Of a DNA stretch of 6,551 nt, positions 1 through 6,177 are shown in pieces. The first letter of the stretch is position 1; the number at the start of each line of letters is the position of its first letter. Both the position numbers and the translations under genes were made by a program. This DNA is from an uncultured Collinsella sp. (GTDB lineage Bacteria; Actinomycetota; Coriobacteriia; Coriobacteriales; Coriobacteriaceae), in the NCBI GenBank assembly GCA_900553215.1, contig USCJ01000081.1, forward strand, positions 1 through 6,551, given 5' to 3'. The notes beneath the pieces are model-generated. The model saw only the letters and a program-made list of their open reading frames with translations, did no database searches and was not told the origin of the DNA.

Positions 1-15
1 CGCCCCACCGGCCCC

Positions 16-46
16 CTATTCCAGTTCTACTCCAGCGCTACTCCGG
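16..46 (-). repeat. Three 9-bp near-copies at exact 11-bp period spanning the echF stop
   Basis: On the plus strand CTATTCCAG (16-24), CTACTCCAG (27-35) and CTACTCCGG (38-46) follow each other at 11-base spacing. Each differs from the next by one base. The last copy contains the echF stop codon and the other two lie directly downstream. It may be a slippage product or chance; no function is apparent. Confidence 0.5.
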
Positions 47-379
47 CTTGGTTTCTACCGTGGGGGTCTTGTCCGCCGCAACTGGAGTGCGGGCGGTGTC
101 CATGCTCAGGCAGTGTTTAGGGCAGCTTTCGATGCACTCGCCGCACACCACGCAAGCATACGGGTCGATCGTCCACGTTCCGCCCTTGCGATCGACCGCG
201 AGCGCGCCCGCCGGGCAGCGACGCGCGCACATGCCGCAGCAGATGCACACGTCCATGTCGTTGACGATATGCCCGCGCAAGCGCTCGGGCGCCGTCAGCT
301 TCTCCTGCGGATAGCACACCGTTACCGGCTGCTTGACCATAGAACCCAAGGCCGTCTTGGCAAATGTCAGTAAACTCAT
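38..379 (-). CDS. echF: Ech hydrogenase subunit EchF, 2x[4Fe-4S] ferredoxin-like electron-entry subunit
   Basis: 113 aa. It probably takes electrons from soluble reduced ferredoxin and passes them to the EchC cluster on the cytoplasmic face of the complex. Two complete CxxCxxCxxxCP motifs are visible: C45, C48, C51, C55-P and C76, C79, C82, C86-P, each able to hold one [4Fe-4S] cluster. The N-terminal stretch before them, including PERLRG at about residues 31-36, resembles NuoI/HycF proteins. The last 20 or so residues are a Thr/Pro/Lys/Glu-rich tail without cysteines. The ATG lies 7 bases after the echE stop. Its Shine-Dalgarno is weak (AGG at 386-388, 6 bases upstream), unlike the AAGGAGG of upstream genes, so translation may depend on coupling to echE. 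It is the last gene of the operon visible here. Homology to HycF or NuoI would give the same motifs; EchF is preferred because of gene order and short length. Confidence 0.93.
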   Translation of the reverse strand: MSLLTFAKTALGSMVKQPVTVCYPQEKLTAPERLRGHIVNDMDVCICCGMCARRCPAGALAVDRKGGTWTIDPYACVVCGECIESCPKHCLSMDTARTPVAADKTPTVETKPE

Positions 380-386
380 GCCGCGC

Positions 387-1475
387 CTACCTTTCCGTGC
401 AGCTAATGCAGGGGTCGATGGTCAGGATAATCATGGGCACGTTGGCAAGGAGCACGCCCTGCAGCGCATGTGTCAGACCCGCCAGGTTCTGCGACGTCGG
501 CGTGCGCACGCGAAAACGGTCCAGGTTCTTGGTGCCGTTGCCGCGCACATAGTAGTACGCCTCGCCGCGCGGCTGCTCAATCACGACCTCGCCGCGCGCG
601 CCGTCGGCCGGCGTAAGCTTGGTGCGTCCACCGATGCCGTCCTGCGGAATCTTGCCCACAAGCTCCTTGATAATGTCCATGGCCTGTGTGACCTCGGCAC
701 AACGCACCTGGCAGCGGGCATAGCAGTCGCCGTCGGTGGCAACGATGGGCTCAAACGCGGCCAGATCCGCATAGGCGCCGTCGCCGAGCATGCGCACGTC
801 GTAATCCACGCCCGAAGCGCGACCGAACGGGCCGACCATCGACAGATCCAGCGCGTCCTTCTTGCTGATCACGCCCACGCCATGCAGGCGCTCGCCGCAG
901 CTATCGTCGTCCAAAAAGGTATGCACCAGGGCCTCGTAGTCGGGACGCATGGCATCGAGCGTCTGGACAATCCCCGCCAGCTCGGAGTCCTCGATGTCGT
1001 GCTTAAGGCCGCCGATCTCGTTAATCGAAAGGATCACGCGGCCGCCGCAGGTGCTCTCGAAGATTTTGAGAATCTGTTCGCGCAGGGTCCACGAACGATA
1101 GAACAGCGCCTCGAAGCCAAAGGCATCGGCGAGCAGGCCCAGCCATAGCAGATGTGAGTGGATGCGCGAAAGCTCATGCAGAATGGTGCGGATATACTGC
1201 ACGCGGCCGGGCACCTCGATGTCAAGCATGCGTTCGCAGGCGCTGGCATAGCCGCAGCTGTGACCCACGGCACAAATGCCGCAGATGCGCTCGGCGATGT
1301 AGCCAAACTGGTGCATGTCACGCCTTTCGGTGAGCTTCTCGAGTCCGCGGTGCACAAAGCCGATCTGCGGAATTGCCTCGATGACGCGGTCGTCCTCGAT
1401 CACCAGGTCCAGATGAAGCGGCTCGGGCAGCACCGGGTGCTGCGGGCCAAACGGAATTACGGAGCGATGAGCCAT
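387..1475 (-). CDS. echE: Ech hydrogenase large subunit EchE, [NiFe] catalytic subunit (NuoD-like)
   Basis: 362 aa, the usual size of EchE-type large subunits. It holds the Ni-Fe site where protons are reduced to H2 (or H2 oxidised). The N-terminal motif RICGIC (C65, C68) and C-terminal motif DPCISC (C356, C359) supply all four metal-binding cysteines. GPQHP (residues 10-14) and HRGLEKL (42-48) are typical of the NuoD/large-subunit family. There is no fused NuoC domain, unlike HycE or HyfG. The protein stops at C359-T-E-R362, so the arginine of the DPCxxCxxR signature is the last residue and no C-terminal extension remains to be cleaved during maturation. As I recall, this is a known feature of the CooH/Ech branch. 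The ATG start has AAGGAGG at 1486-1492, 10 bases upstream, inside the end of echD; the gap to the echD stop is 5 bases. Maturation (hyp) genes are not in this window. Confidence 0.96.
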   Translation of the reverse strand: MAHRSVIPFGPQHPVLPEPLHLDLVIEDDRVIEAIPQIGFVHRGLEKLTERRDMHQFGYIAERICGICAVGHSCGYASACERMLDIEVPGRVQYIRTILHELSRIHSHLLWLGLLADAFGFEALFYRSWTLREQILKIFESTCGGRVILSINEIGGLKHDIEDSELAGIVQTLDAMRPDYEALVHTFLDDDSCGERLHGVGVISKKDALDLSMVGPFGRASGVDYDVRMLGDGAYADLAAFEPIVATDGDCYARCQVRCAEVTQAMDIIKELVGKIPQDGIGGRTKLTPADGARGEVVIEQPRGEAYYYVRGNGTKNLDRFRVRTPTSQNLAGLTHALQGVLLANVPMIILTIDPCISCTER

Positions 1476-1480
1476 GGACC

Positions 1481-2101
1481 TTACGCCTCCTTTTTCTGCT
1501 TGTCGCGGGCGGCCTTGGCGGCAGCCTCATCGTGCTGAGCATCGGAGCCGGCGGCCGCGTCGGGCTGAGCGGCGGCAGCGCTCGCAGCATCGCCGGCGCC
1601 CGCAGCGCCCTCCCCCGCAGCAGCGGCGGCCTTCTCGGCAGCGGCCTTGCGCGCCTTGGCCTCGGCGGCGGCACGGACCTTCATGGCCTTCTCGCGCGCG
1701 GCCTTCACCTCGGGCGTGATGACGCTCATGGGCTCGGCAGTCGAGACCTGGTAGAAAAAGCCGTTAAAGTCGACCTGCATGTCGGTGATGGCAAGTCCAA
1801 ACAGGTCATGTGCCTCGTTCTCAAACGGAAATACCGCCGGATAGTACGAGCTGATGGACGGAATCTCCTGGTACTGGTCGATACCCTCGACTACCAGGTT
1901 CTCAATCGCATAGTTTCCGTCCCGTGCGATCTGCTCTTGCGCAGCACGAACGTTGATAAACGTATAGACCAGGCGATACGATCCGTCGTCCACACAGCGC
2001 TCGGCATGCATCTGCACAAAGCGCGCGCCGGCGCCCTTGAGCGCCTGCACATGCGCCAGGAGCTCGTCGATCCCGACGGTGGTATAGATTGCCTTTTGCA
2101 T
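1481..2101 (-). CDS. echD: Ech hydrogenase subunit EchD (NuoC-like) with Ala-rich C-terminal extension
   Basis: 206 aa. The NuoC-like domain occupies about residues 1-130. It carries the family signature around 82-102 (SISSYYPAVFPFENEAHDLF, with E94, E96, H98 and D99), which normally packs against the large subunit; it binds no metal. From about residue 131 to the end is a 76-residue tail in which I count 35 alanines, with many Lys, Glu, Arg and Asp. The first part of the tail (131-165) looks helical or coiled; the rest is probably disordered. The NuoC domain alone would be a normal-sized EchD, so the tail is an addition. The ATG shares its A with the echC stop (TAATG), and AAGGAGG at 2109-2115 lies 7 bases upstream, so translation is coupled to echC. 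The gene ends 5 bases before echE. Confidence 0.92.
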   Translation of the reverse strand: MQKAIYTTVGIDELLAHVQALKGAGARFVQMHAERCVDDGSYRLVYTFINVRAAQEQIARDGNYAIENLVVEGIDQYQEIPSISSYYPAVFPFENEAHDLFGLAITDMQVDFNGFFYQVSTAEPMSVITPEVKAAREKAMKVRAAAEAKARKAAAEKAAAAAGEGAAGAGDAASAAAAQPDAAAGSDAQHDEAAAKAARDKQKKEA

Positions 2102-2688
2102 TACTCGGCCTCCTTCGCAGCGGCGGGCGCGGCGGGCTTCCCGACAGGCGCGTCACCGGCACCATCAGTCCCGGCCCCCGCGGCCACAAACCCGTCCTCG
2201 CCCAACTCAACGCCACCGTCCCAAGTAGCGGCACCGCCCACGGTAAGCGGATCGCCGCCGGCGCGCATCACGGCCTCCTTCTGGTCCAGGATGCCGCACG
2301 CCTCCACGATGGCATCGATCACGGTCTCGGGGCGAATGGCGCATCCGGGCGCGTACACGTCCACGGGAATCGCGCGGTCCACGCCGCCGATCACGTTGTA
2401 GGCATCGCGGAACACGCCGCCCGAGCACGCGCAGATGCCGCAGGCCACCACGCACTTGGGCTCGAGCATCTGGTTGTAAATCTGGCGCACGACAGGCAAG
2501 TTCTGAGCGTTGACCGAGCCCGTCACCAAAAAGATGTCCGCATGCTTGGGGTTGCCGGTATTGACCACGCCAAAGCGCTCCGCATCGAACAGCGGCGTGA
2601 GCGAGGCCAGCACCTCGATATCGCATCCGTTGCAGCTCGAGCCGTCGTAATGAATAACCCACGGCGAGCGCGACATTTTATGATCCAT
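2101..2688 (-). CDS. echC: Ech hydrogenase small subunit EchC (NuoB-like, one [4Fe-4S] cluster)
   Basis: 195 aa. It carries the proximal [4Fe-4S] cluster that relays electrons between EchF and the Ni-Fe site of EchE. The expected ligands are seen: SSCNGC (C19, C22), the GxCxxxGG motif GICACSGG (C86), and C116 in APGC. C83 and C88 are extra cysteines beside the third ligand. There is no twin-arginine signal, which fits a cytoplasm-facing group 4 enzyme. The conserved domain ends near residue 150. The last 45 residues or so are a Gly/Ala/Glu-rich low-complexity tail. The ATG at 2688 has AGGAGG at 2697-2702, 8 bases upstream. A second in-frame ATG four codons in is less well placed. The stop codon overlaps the echD start by one base. 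Confidence 0.95.
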   Translation of the reverse strand: MDHKMSRSPWVIHYDGSSCNGCDIEVLASLTPLFDAERFGVVNTGNPKHADIFLVTGSVNAQNLPVVRQIYNQMLEPKCVVACGICACSGGVFRDAYNVIGGVDRAIPVDVYAPGCAIRPETVIDAIVEACGILDQKEAVMRAGGDPLTVGGAATWDGGVELGEDGFVAAGAGTDGAGDAPVGKPAAPAAAKEAE

Positions 2689-2696
2689 GGATGCCG

Positions 2697-2703
2697 CCTC
2701 CTA
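2697..2703 (-). promoter_or_regulatory. Ribosome site overlapping the echA/echB stop codon (TAGGAGG)
   Basis: The minus strand reads TAGGAGG. The TAG is the stop codon of the echA/echB fusion and AGGAGG is the Shine-Dalgarno for echC, 8 bases before its ATG. A ribosome finishing the long membrane protein therefore stops on the echC ribosome site, which favours reinitiation and coupled synthesis of EchC. Confidence 0.75.
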
Positions 2704-5583
2704 AATAAACACGTCGACGAGGATGGGCATAAGGTTGAGCAGGCCAAACACCAGCGCCACGCCCCATCCGAGCTTAAAGCAGCTGCGCCAGGTGCTGCGC
2801 GCGAAGGTGTTGTCGATCAGCACCTCGACATAGTACGTCGCAGCCATCACGACCAGGGCGACCAGCCAGCTCACTGGGTTGTCCCAGACAAAGAACATGC
2901 CCACCCACATCAAAAACAGCACGGTCTCGCACCAGTGCATAAGGGTCATCTTGGCCAGCGTGCTGCCGCTCATCTCGGTGGCGACGCCCTGGACGATCTC
3001 CTGATGCGCGTGATGCGAGTACGAAAGATCGAACGGCGACTTGCGCAGCTTGATGGTAAGCACCGCGAGCAGCGCGAGGAAAATGGGCGCGCTGTACACG
3101 ATGATGGGGGCCGACTGCCCCGTCACGGCGATGGAATCGAAGCTGTCGGTGGCAAGGTACAGGCCCACGCTCATCAGCAGAACGGCGGGCTCGTAACTCA
3201 TAACCTGCAGCAGCTCGCGGTCGGCACCGACCTGGGCAAACGGGCTTTGCGTCGAGGCGGACGCCAGCACCACAAAAATCGCGGCAAGCGTCACCATAAA
3301 GGCGCATAACAGCGTGTTGGAGCCCGACACAAAGATGCCGCCGCCCACCACGGTAAAGATGAGCGCGCACGCCATGTAGGTATCGTCCATGGTGTTTACG
3401 CTGGCGGGAGCCTTGCGCAGCAGCTTGGCAACGTCGTAGAAGGGCTGCAGCAAGCGCGGGCCCACGCGGCCCTGCATGCGAGCCGAAAGTTTGCGGTCAA
3501 CGCCGTCGATCAAGCCGCCCACAAGCGGCGCAATCAAGGCAAACGCCACGGTGCCAATAAAAATGCCCACGACGCCCGAGCCTTCAAAATACTTGCCGCG
3601 CAGCACCGAGGGCGCACTCATGGCAAGCCGCTCGGGCCCAATCCACGCGCAACACAGCAGCGCAAACAAGATAATGCTGCAGCACACGACGCTACCCGCG
3701 GGGCCAATACGCTTCTCGCCAAGGGCGTCCTCCGAGTACCAATTGCGCTTTTCGGCCTTCACCTCGTGTCCCATCGAGCCGCGGAAATGGCGGTAATTGT
3801 CGGTTCCCACACCCGAAAGATATACGTTTACGTGCGGTTTGTTGCTCACGCGGAATGAAGTCAGCAGCACCACGGCGATAAACGCCACGATAACCACCAT
3901 CAGATACATGGCGTCCTTGCCAATAACGTACGGCACGCGGCCAAACACCATGGCCAAGTAAGGCGACACCAGACCGCTCGAGATAACCGGAAACGCCACG
4001 CAGCACAGAATCAGCAGCGCGGCGATGGCGTTGAGGGCCATCCATTCGGTCTTATGGACATTGACCTCAACGTTTTGAGCCGTGGGGTCGACGCCCGAAA
4101 GCTTGGCAAGCCACTTGCCCCAGAAGTAAAACGTCGCGGCCGAGCCAAAGGCAAGCACCATGATCATGAGCACGTTGCCGGTCTGCGCAAACGCCACCAG
4201 GGCGCCCCACTTGGACACGAGCATGCCAAACGGCGCCACAAACATGCCCATAATGCCCAGCATCATCAGACGCGTAAGGTGCGGCATGCGGCTGAACATG
4301 CCGTCCATGTCCTCGATATTGCGGCTGCCGATATGATGCTCGGCCGTGCCCACGCACAGGAACAGCAGCGACTTGGCCACCGTGTGGAACAAGATCAGGA
4401 AGATGGCCGCCCATACGGCCTCGGGCGCGCCGACACCCAAGCAGGCACTGATGAGGCCCAAGTTGGAAATGGTGGAGTACGCGAGCACGCGTTTGGCGTT
4501 GCTCTGCGAGATGGCCATGAGTGCAGCGAGCAAAAACGTGATGGCACCCACACTCGTGACCATAAAGCCGGTCACGGGGTAGATGGCATAGAGTGGGCTC
4601 AGCTTGACCATCAGGAACACGCCGGCTTTGACCATGGTTGACGAGTGCAGCAGGGCGCTCGTGGGAGTGGGTGCAACCATGGCACCCAACAGCCAAGTGT
4701 GGAACGGCATCTGTGCGGCCTTGGTGAGCGCGGCGAGCGACAACAGGATGACCGGCATCACCAGCAGCGCGGACTGCGCGGTTCCGGTGCCGGAAAGCTC
4801 GATCATGCCCGAGATGGTCAGCGGCATGCCGTTAACGTGCAGATACATAAGTCCGGCCAAAAACGCGATGCCGCCCAGCATGTTGAGGATGATTTGGGTA
4901 AAGGCGTTCTTGATGGCCTCGGGCGTACGCGTGTAGCCAATCATAAGGAACGAACACACGGTGGTGATTTCCCAGCCGCAGAACAGCCACTCAAGGTTGT
5001 CGCTTGTCACGATGACGAACATGGCCGAGAGGAACAGGAACATGAGCGCCAGGAACTGCGGGCGACGGTCGGGCGCGGTCTGCCCGCGCAGCGCGGCCTC
5101 GTGCTCGTCATGGGCCTGGAAGTCCTTCATGTAGCCCAGGGCATACAAGCAGATTAGACTGCCAACGATGCCGACGGCGAGGACCATGATCACGCTCATG
5201 TAGTCCAGGTAGAGTGGCGTTGCCGTGACGGCTTCGGCCGCGGGCAGCGTCATGGCTGCAAAGGCGAGCGAGCCCACCAGCTGGACTATGCCGAGCACCG
5301 TGGTGAGCGCGTTCCTATATTTGTACGCGTTGTACAGGATGACAGCGCACAGGATGACGTCGATAACGGAACTGATGATCGAGAGCACATGCGAGGTGCC
5401 GGGGGCAACCTCAAAGCTCTGCGGACCCGTGCCAAAAAACATGACGGCGACTACAACTGTCACCGCCATAATGATGCCAGAGCCTACAAGCCCTACCGCG
5501 TCACGGGCTCGGTCACCGCGCGCAAGCAGCATGCCCAGCGCCGGTACCAGCGGAAACAGGGTAAGGAAATACAGTAGCGTCAT
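2701..5583 (-). CDS. echA/echB: Fused EchA-EchB membrane subunit (NuoL/antiporter-like plus NuoH-like)
   Basis: 960 aa in one open frame, apparently two normally separate membrane subunits joined. Residues 1 to about 580 are a NuoL/MrpA-type ion-pumping module. Key charged residues inside membrane segments are visible: E198 and E205 (LEWLFCGWE), K288 (TKAAQMPFHTWL), H313 and K319 (LLHSSTMVK), H400 and K404 (FHTVAK). Residues of about 580-630 are a hydrophilic linker, followed by an extra hydrophobic segment (631-648). From about 671 comes a NuoH/HycD-like module: DRKLSARMQGRVGP (696-709), E790 and E798 (ADRELLQVMSYEP), and SPFDLSYSHHAHQEIVQG (849-866). By eye there are 20 or more membrane segments. 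The role would be to couple ferredoxin-driven H2 formation to H+ or Na+ export and to anchor the soluble arm. The ATG at 5583 is chosen because GGGGGAG lies 7 bases upstream. No stop or frame break is seen at the junction. Confidence 0.93.
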   Translation of the reverse strand: MTLLYFLTLFPLVPALGMLLARGDRARDAVGLVGSGIIMAVTVVVAVMFFGTGPQSFEVAPGTSHVLSIISSVIDVILCAVILYNAYKYRNALTTVLGIVQLVGSLAFAAMTLPAAEAVTATPLYLDYMSVIMVLAVGIVGSLICLYALGYMKDFQAHDEHEAALRGQTAPDRRPQFLALMFLFLSAMFVIVTSDNLEWLFCGWEITTVCSFLMIGYTRTPEAIKNAFTQIILNMLGGIAFLAGLMYLHVNGMPLTISGMIELSGTGTAQSALLVMPVILLSLAALTKAAQMPFHTWLLGAMVAPTPTSALLHSSTMVKAGVFLMVKLSPLYAIYPVTGFMVTSVGAITFLLAALMAISQSNAKRVLAYSTISNLGLISACLGVGAPEAVWAAIFLILFHTVAKSLLFLCVGTAEHHIGSRNIEDMDGMFSRMPHLTRLMMLGIMGMFVAPFGMLVSKWGALVAFAQTGNVLMIMVLAFGSAATFYFWGKWLAKLSGVDPTAQNVEVNVHKTEWMALNAIAALLILCCVAFPVISSGLVSPYLAMVFGRVPYVIGKDAMYLMVVIVAFIAVVLLTSFRVSNKPHVNVYLSGVGTDNYRHFRGSMGHEVKAEKRNWYSEDALGEKRIGPAGSVVCCSIILFALLCCAWIGPERLAMSAPSVLRGKYFEGSGVVGIFIGTVAFALIAPLVGGLIDGVDRKLSARMQGRVGPRLLQPFYDVAKLLRKAPASVNTMDDTYMACALIFTVVGGGIFVSGSNTLLCAFMVTLAAIFVVLASASTQSPFAQVGADRELLQVMSYEPAVLLMSVGLYLATDSFDSIAVTGQSAPIIVYSAPIFLALLAVLTIKLRKSPFDLSYSHHAHQEIVQGVATEMSGSTLAKMTLMHWCETVLFLMWVGMFFVWDNPVSWLVALVVMAATYYVEVLIDNTFARSTWRSCFKLGWGVALVFGLLNLMPILVDVFI

Positions 5584-5590
5584 ACCATCA

Positions 5591-5597
5591 CTCCCCC
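5591..5597 (-). promoter_or_regulatory. Shine-Dalgarno deciding the echA/echB start
   Basis: The minus strand reads GGGGGAG here, 7 bases before the ATG at 5583. A longer frame could begin with TTG at 5604, but that codon lies upstream of this ribosome site, adds seven residues that do not look like a membrane-protein start (MAWGSDG), and has no Shine-Dalgarno of its own. The ATG start also places the hydrophobic first membrane helix right at the N-terminus. Confidence 0.8.
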
Positions 5598-5611
5598 ATG
5601 CCAAAACGCTG

Positions 5612-5640
5612 CAATTGTTTAACGTTATAGCTCAATTAAG
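5612..5640 (-). promoter_or_regulatory. AT-rich patch before the ech operon, possible -10 and palindromes
   Basis: This is the only AT-rich stretch in the 180 bases before echA/echB. On the minus strand it contains TATAAC (5624-5629), five of six matches to the -10 consensus, which would put a transcript start roughly 35 bases before the ATG. No good -35 lies 16-19 bases upstream; TTGACC at 5662-5667 is 32 bases away. The patch also holds the palindromes TAACGTTA (5620-5627) and CAATTG (5612-5617), and an AATTG/CAATT inverted pair flanking the -10. Any of these could be a regulator site. The promoter call is tentative. Confidence 0.3.
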
Positions 5641-5713
5641 GAGTAGCAGCGGCGGGTTTTCGGTCAACTGGGGAGTTTTAGGCGTACGGGGTAAGGGCAC
5701 GCCCGCATTGGAG

Positions 5714-5745
5714 CAGAGGGGCGGCAAGAAAAATGCGCCCCTGTG
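5714..5745. repeat. GC-rich hairpin between the HTH gene and the ech operon
   Basis: AGGGGCG (5717-5723) pairs perfectly with CGCCCCT (5736-5742). After a G-G mismatch, CA/TG extends the stem outward (5714-5715 with 5744-5745). The 12-base loop is A-rich on the plus strand and T-rich on the minus strand. Neither strand has a T-run after the stem, so it lacks the hallmark of an intrinsic terminator. It lies 18-49 bases after the HTH stop and could be a weak terminator, an mRNA-stabilising element, part of a dispersed intergenic repeat, or a structured leader for the ech mRNA. Confidence 0.5.
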
Positions 5746-5763
5746 GGTGCACCATCCCGTTTG

Positions 5764-6159
5764 CTATTCCGCCTTTTTAACGCGCGGCTTGCGACCGCGC
5801 GGCTTATCGACCAGTGCGGACTCACCGCTCTCGCGGTACTGACGGCACCAAGCCTTGACCGAAGACTCGCTAGGAATCTTGTGCTTGATCATGGCCTCGC
5901 GAACCGTTAAGCCGTTTTCCAAGCGGTCCTTGACCACGGCGAGCTTAACTTCGTACGAATAGATGTGATGATGCGAACCGGCGTTGAGAACGGCGTCGGC
6001 ACCGCCCACGGCATATGCGCGGGCCCACTGACGAGCCGTGGCCTGGGGAATGCCGAGCTCCGCGGCGAGGACGCGATGACCGACCCCCTCTTGGAGGACC
6101 TCGACGGCGCGCTGCCTAACCTCGGGCGCATGCGTGCGAGTCCTTGTTGCTTCCGACAT
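5764..6159 (-). CDS. Orphan double helix-turn-helix protein, IS150/IS3 OrfA-like without coiled coil
   Basis: 131 aa from the ATG at 6159. Two helix-turn-helix units are visible, about residues 12-50 (with LAAELGIPQATARQWARAY) and 68-110 (with VREAMIKHKIPSESSVKAW). They are followed by a basic end, KPRGRKPRVKK (119-129), which resembles an AT-hook. The layout matches the DNA-binding half of IS150-type OrfA proteins (InsJ). It stops just where their leucine-zipper segment and the OrfB frameshift window would follow. No OrfB integrase and no obvious insertion-sequence ends are present; the next gene is the ech operon, 180 bases away. Base composition resembles its neighbours. It may be a transposase remnant or a domesticated DNA-binding protein. 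A GTG at 6168, with AAGG 7 bases upstream, is an alternative start that adds three residues. Regulation of the ech operon by it is only a possibility. Confidence 0.8.
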   Translation of the reverse strand: MSEATRTRTHAPEVRQRAVEVLQEGVGHRVLAAELGIPQATARQWARAYAVGGADAVLNAGSHHHIYSYEVKLAVVKDRLENGLTVREAMIKHKIPSESSVKAWCRQYRESGESALVDKPRGRKPRVKKAE

Positions 6160-6177
6160 ACCTGCCACTTCTTAGCC

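Noticed and set aside
333..1148. Long plus-strand open frame (271 codons) opposite echE
   Set aside because: It is antisense to a gene with intact hydrogenase motifs, has no recognisable domain and an Ala/Arg/His-rich composition typical of the mirror frame of GC-rich genes.
387..2688. Formate hydrogenlyase (Hyc/Hyf) or complex I identity for the soluble subunits
   Set aside because: NuoC- and NuoD-like proteins are separate, the extra Hyf membrane subunits and formate dehydrogenase are absent from the window, and the large subunit keeps the four Ni-binding cysteines that complex I NuoD lacks.
2089..3309. Plus-strand open frame of 406 codons opposite echC and the EchB module
   Set aside because: It is very His/Arg/Gly-rich, shows no family motif and lies wholly opposite well-supported coding sequence; it is a GC-rich shadow frame.
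4054..4641. Plus-strand open frame of 195 codons opposite the EchA module
   Set aside because: It has the same shadow-frame composition, no ribosome site worth noting, and the opposite strand has clear antiporter-family motifs.
5584..5604. TTG start for echA/echB seven codons upstream
   Set aside because: The GGGGGAG ribosome site lies inside this extension and is ideally spaced for the ATG at 5583; the extra residues do not fit the N-terminus of this family.
5714..5745. Hairpin as an intrinsic terminator of the HTH gene
   Set aside because: There is no T-run after the stem on either strand, so it was kept only as a structural repeat of unknown role.
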